Shown piece by piece: positions 31,218 through 31,522 of a stretch of 31,522 nucleotides of DNA; positions within the stretch are counted from its first letter, which is position 1, and every line of letters starts with the position of its first letter. The stretch spans positions 1-31,522 of the forward strand of contig CAJKOW010000017.1 in NCBI GenBank assembly GCA_905201685.1, in the 5' to 3' direction. The notes beneath the pieces were generated by a model. The model saw only the letters and a program-made list of their open reading frames with translations, did not search any database and was not told where the DNA came from. The DNA comes from an uncultured Bacteroides sp. Its GTDB lineage: Bacteria > Bacteroidota > Bacteroidia > Bacteroidales > Bacteroidaceae. Position numbers and translations under genes: made by a program.

Positions 31218-31436
31218 CATCCGCTTTCCGAAAGAAAAGCCTTCGTCAAGAAGAAGCGATCTATGAAGAGATTACATAAACAATACGTAGTACAAGAGCG
31301 GAGAAATGAAGATTGCAAGATCTGATTTCTCCGGGTAAAGAAGAACCGTCAATGCTCTTACCTTTATATATATATAAAGAAAGAGCCAAATTGAGAACTT
31401 CGGTAAATCAATCGGTCGTCCTGAACAGAGCAAATG

Positions 31437-31454
31437 CCGACAGGCAACTGTCGG
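31437..31454 (+). ncRNA. Leader hairpin just before 16S rRNA
   Basis: CCGACAG (31437-31443) and CTGTCGG (31448-31454) form a perfect 7-bp stem closed by a GCAA tetraloop (GNRA type), 14 nt before the 16S start. It probably takes part in pre-rRNA folding or processing. Confidence 0.6.
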
Positions 31455-31468
31455 AAAAAGATATTCTT

Positions 31469-31522
31469 ACAATGAAGAGTTTGATCCTGGCTCAGGATGA
31501 ACGCTAGCTACAGGCCTAACAC
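31469..31522 (+). rRNA. 16S ribosomal RNA, 5' end (partial)
   Basis: AGAGTTTGATCCTGGCTCAG at 31476-31495 is the universal 16S 5' sequence, followed by GATGAACGCTAGCTACAGGC, which is typical of Bacteroidales. The mature 5' end is placed at about 31469 by comparison with E. coli. The gene runs off the window. Confidence 0.98.

Overview
The window reads as chromosomal core DNA of a Bacteroidaceae member (Bacteroides or Phocaeicola type). Four signs support this. The last 54 bases are the 5' end of a Bacteroides-type 16S rRNA. Many genes are preceded by the Bacteroidetes -33/-7 promoter (TTTG, about 19-20 nt, TAnnTTTG). Rho carries a very long disordered insertion. Families typical of Bacteroidales (DUF4468, DUF4350, FeoA-FeoB fusion, EFR1 ferredoxin) are present. 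No prophage, IS element, CRISPR array or restriction/defence cassette is visible.

Layout. 1-2836: terminator and clpB (minus). 3125-4635: a small uncharacterised gene followed 1 nt later by a LysR-type regulator that carries a 1-nt frameshift inside its helix-turn-helix. 4640-6455: a radical SAM/DUF4080 protein and tRNA-His (minus). 6545-10061: CapA-like protein, folD and ffh (minus). 10124-12172: rho (minus). 12462-14565: EFR1 flavodoxin/ferredoxin protein (plus), convergent with tilS (minus). 14566-14963: intergenic region with three 22-bp operator-like repeats. 14964-17647: feoAB fusion plus its small Cys-rich partner. 17720-18493: tRNA-Cys and a TlpA-like thioredoxin. 18516-21499: methyltransferase, 62-aa basic protein, DUF4468 protein and metallo-beta-lactamase-fold protein (minus). 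21684-23737: a queuosine cluster (YhhQ transporter, QueC, QueF) with a possible preQ1-type riboswitch in the leader. 23761-24486: RDD membrane protein (minus), divergent from a six-gene membrane/ATPase operon (24588-30671: SpoIIM-like, polytopic membrane protein, DUF4129, DUF4350, MoxR AAA+, DUF58). 30672-31468: a pyrimidine-rich tract, then two near-duplicate rRNA promoters and the rRNA leader. 31469-end: 16S rRNA start.

Functional links. ClpB (disaggregation), Ffh (membrane targeting), Rho (termination), TilS (tRNA-Ile2 modification), FolD (one-carbon metabolism), two tRNAs and the rRNA operon are housekeeping functions. FeoAB and its Cys-rich partner import ferrous iron. YhhQ, QueC and QueF cover precursor import and the last two steps of preQ1 synthesis for tRNA queuosine. 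tRNA-His, one of the Q-modified tRNAs, also lies in the window. The MoxR-DUF58 operon is the least understood block: a MoxR ATPase and a DUF58 protein encoded with four membrane proteins and a divergent fifth. The strongest candidates for new biology are this membrane/MoxR locus, the possible riboswitch before yhhQ, the feoAB upstream repeats, the promoters that nearly touch the start codons of tilS and the thioredoxin gene, and the C-rich tract that may be a Rho loading site.
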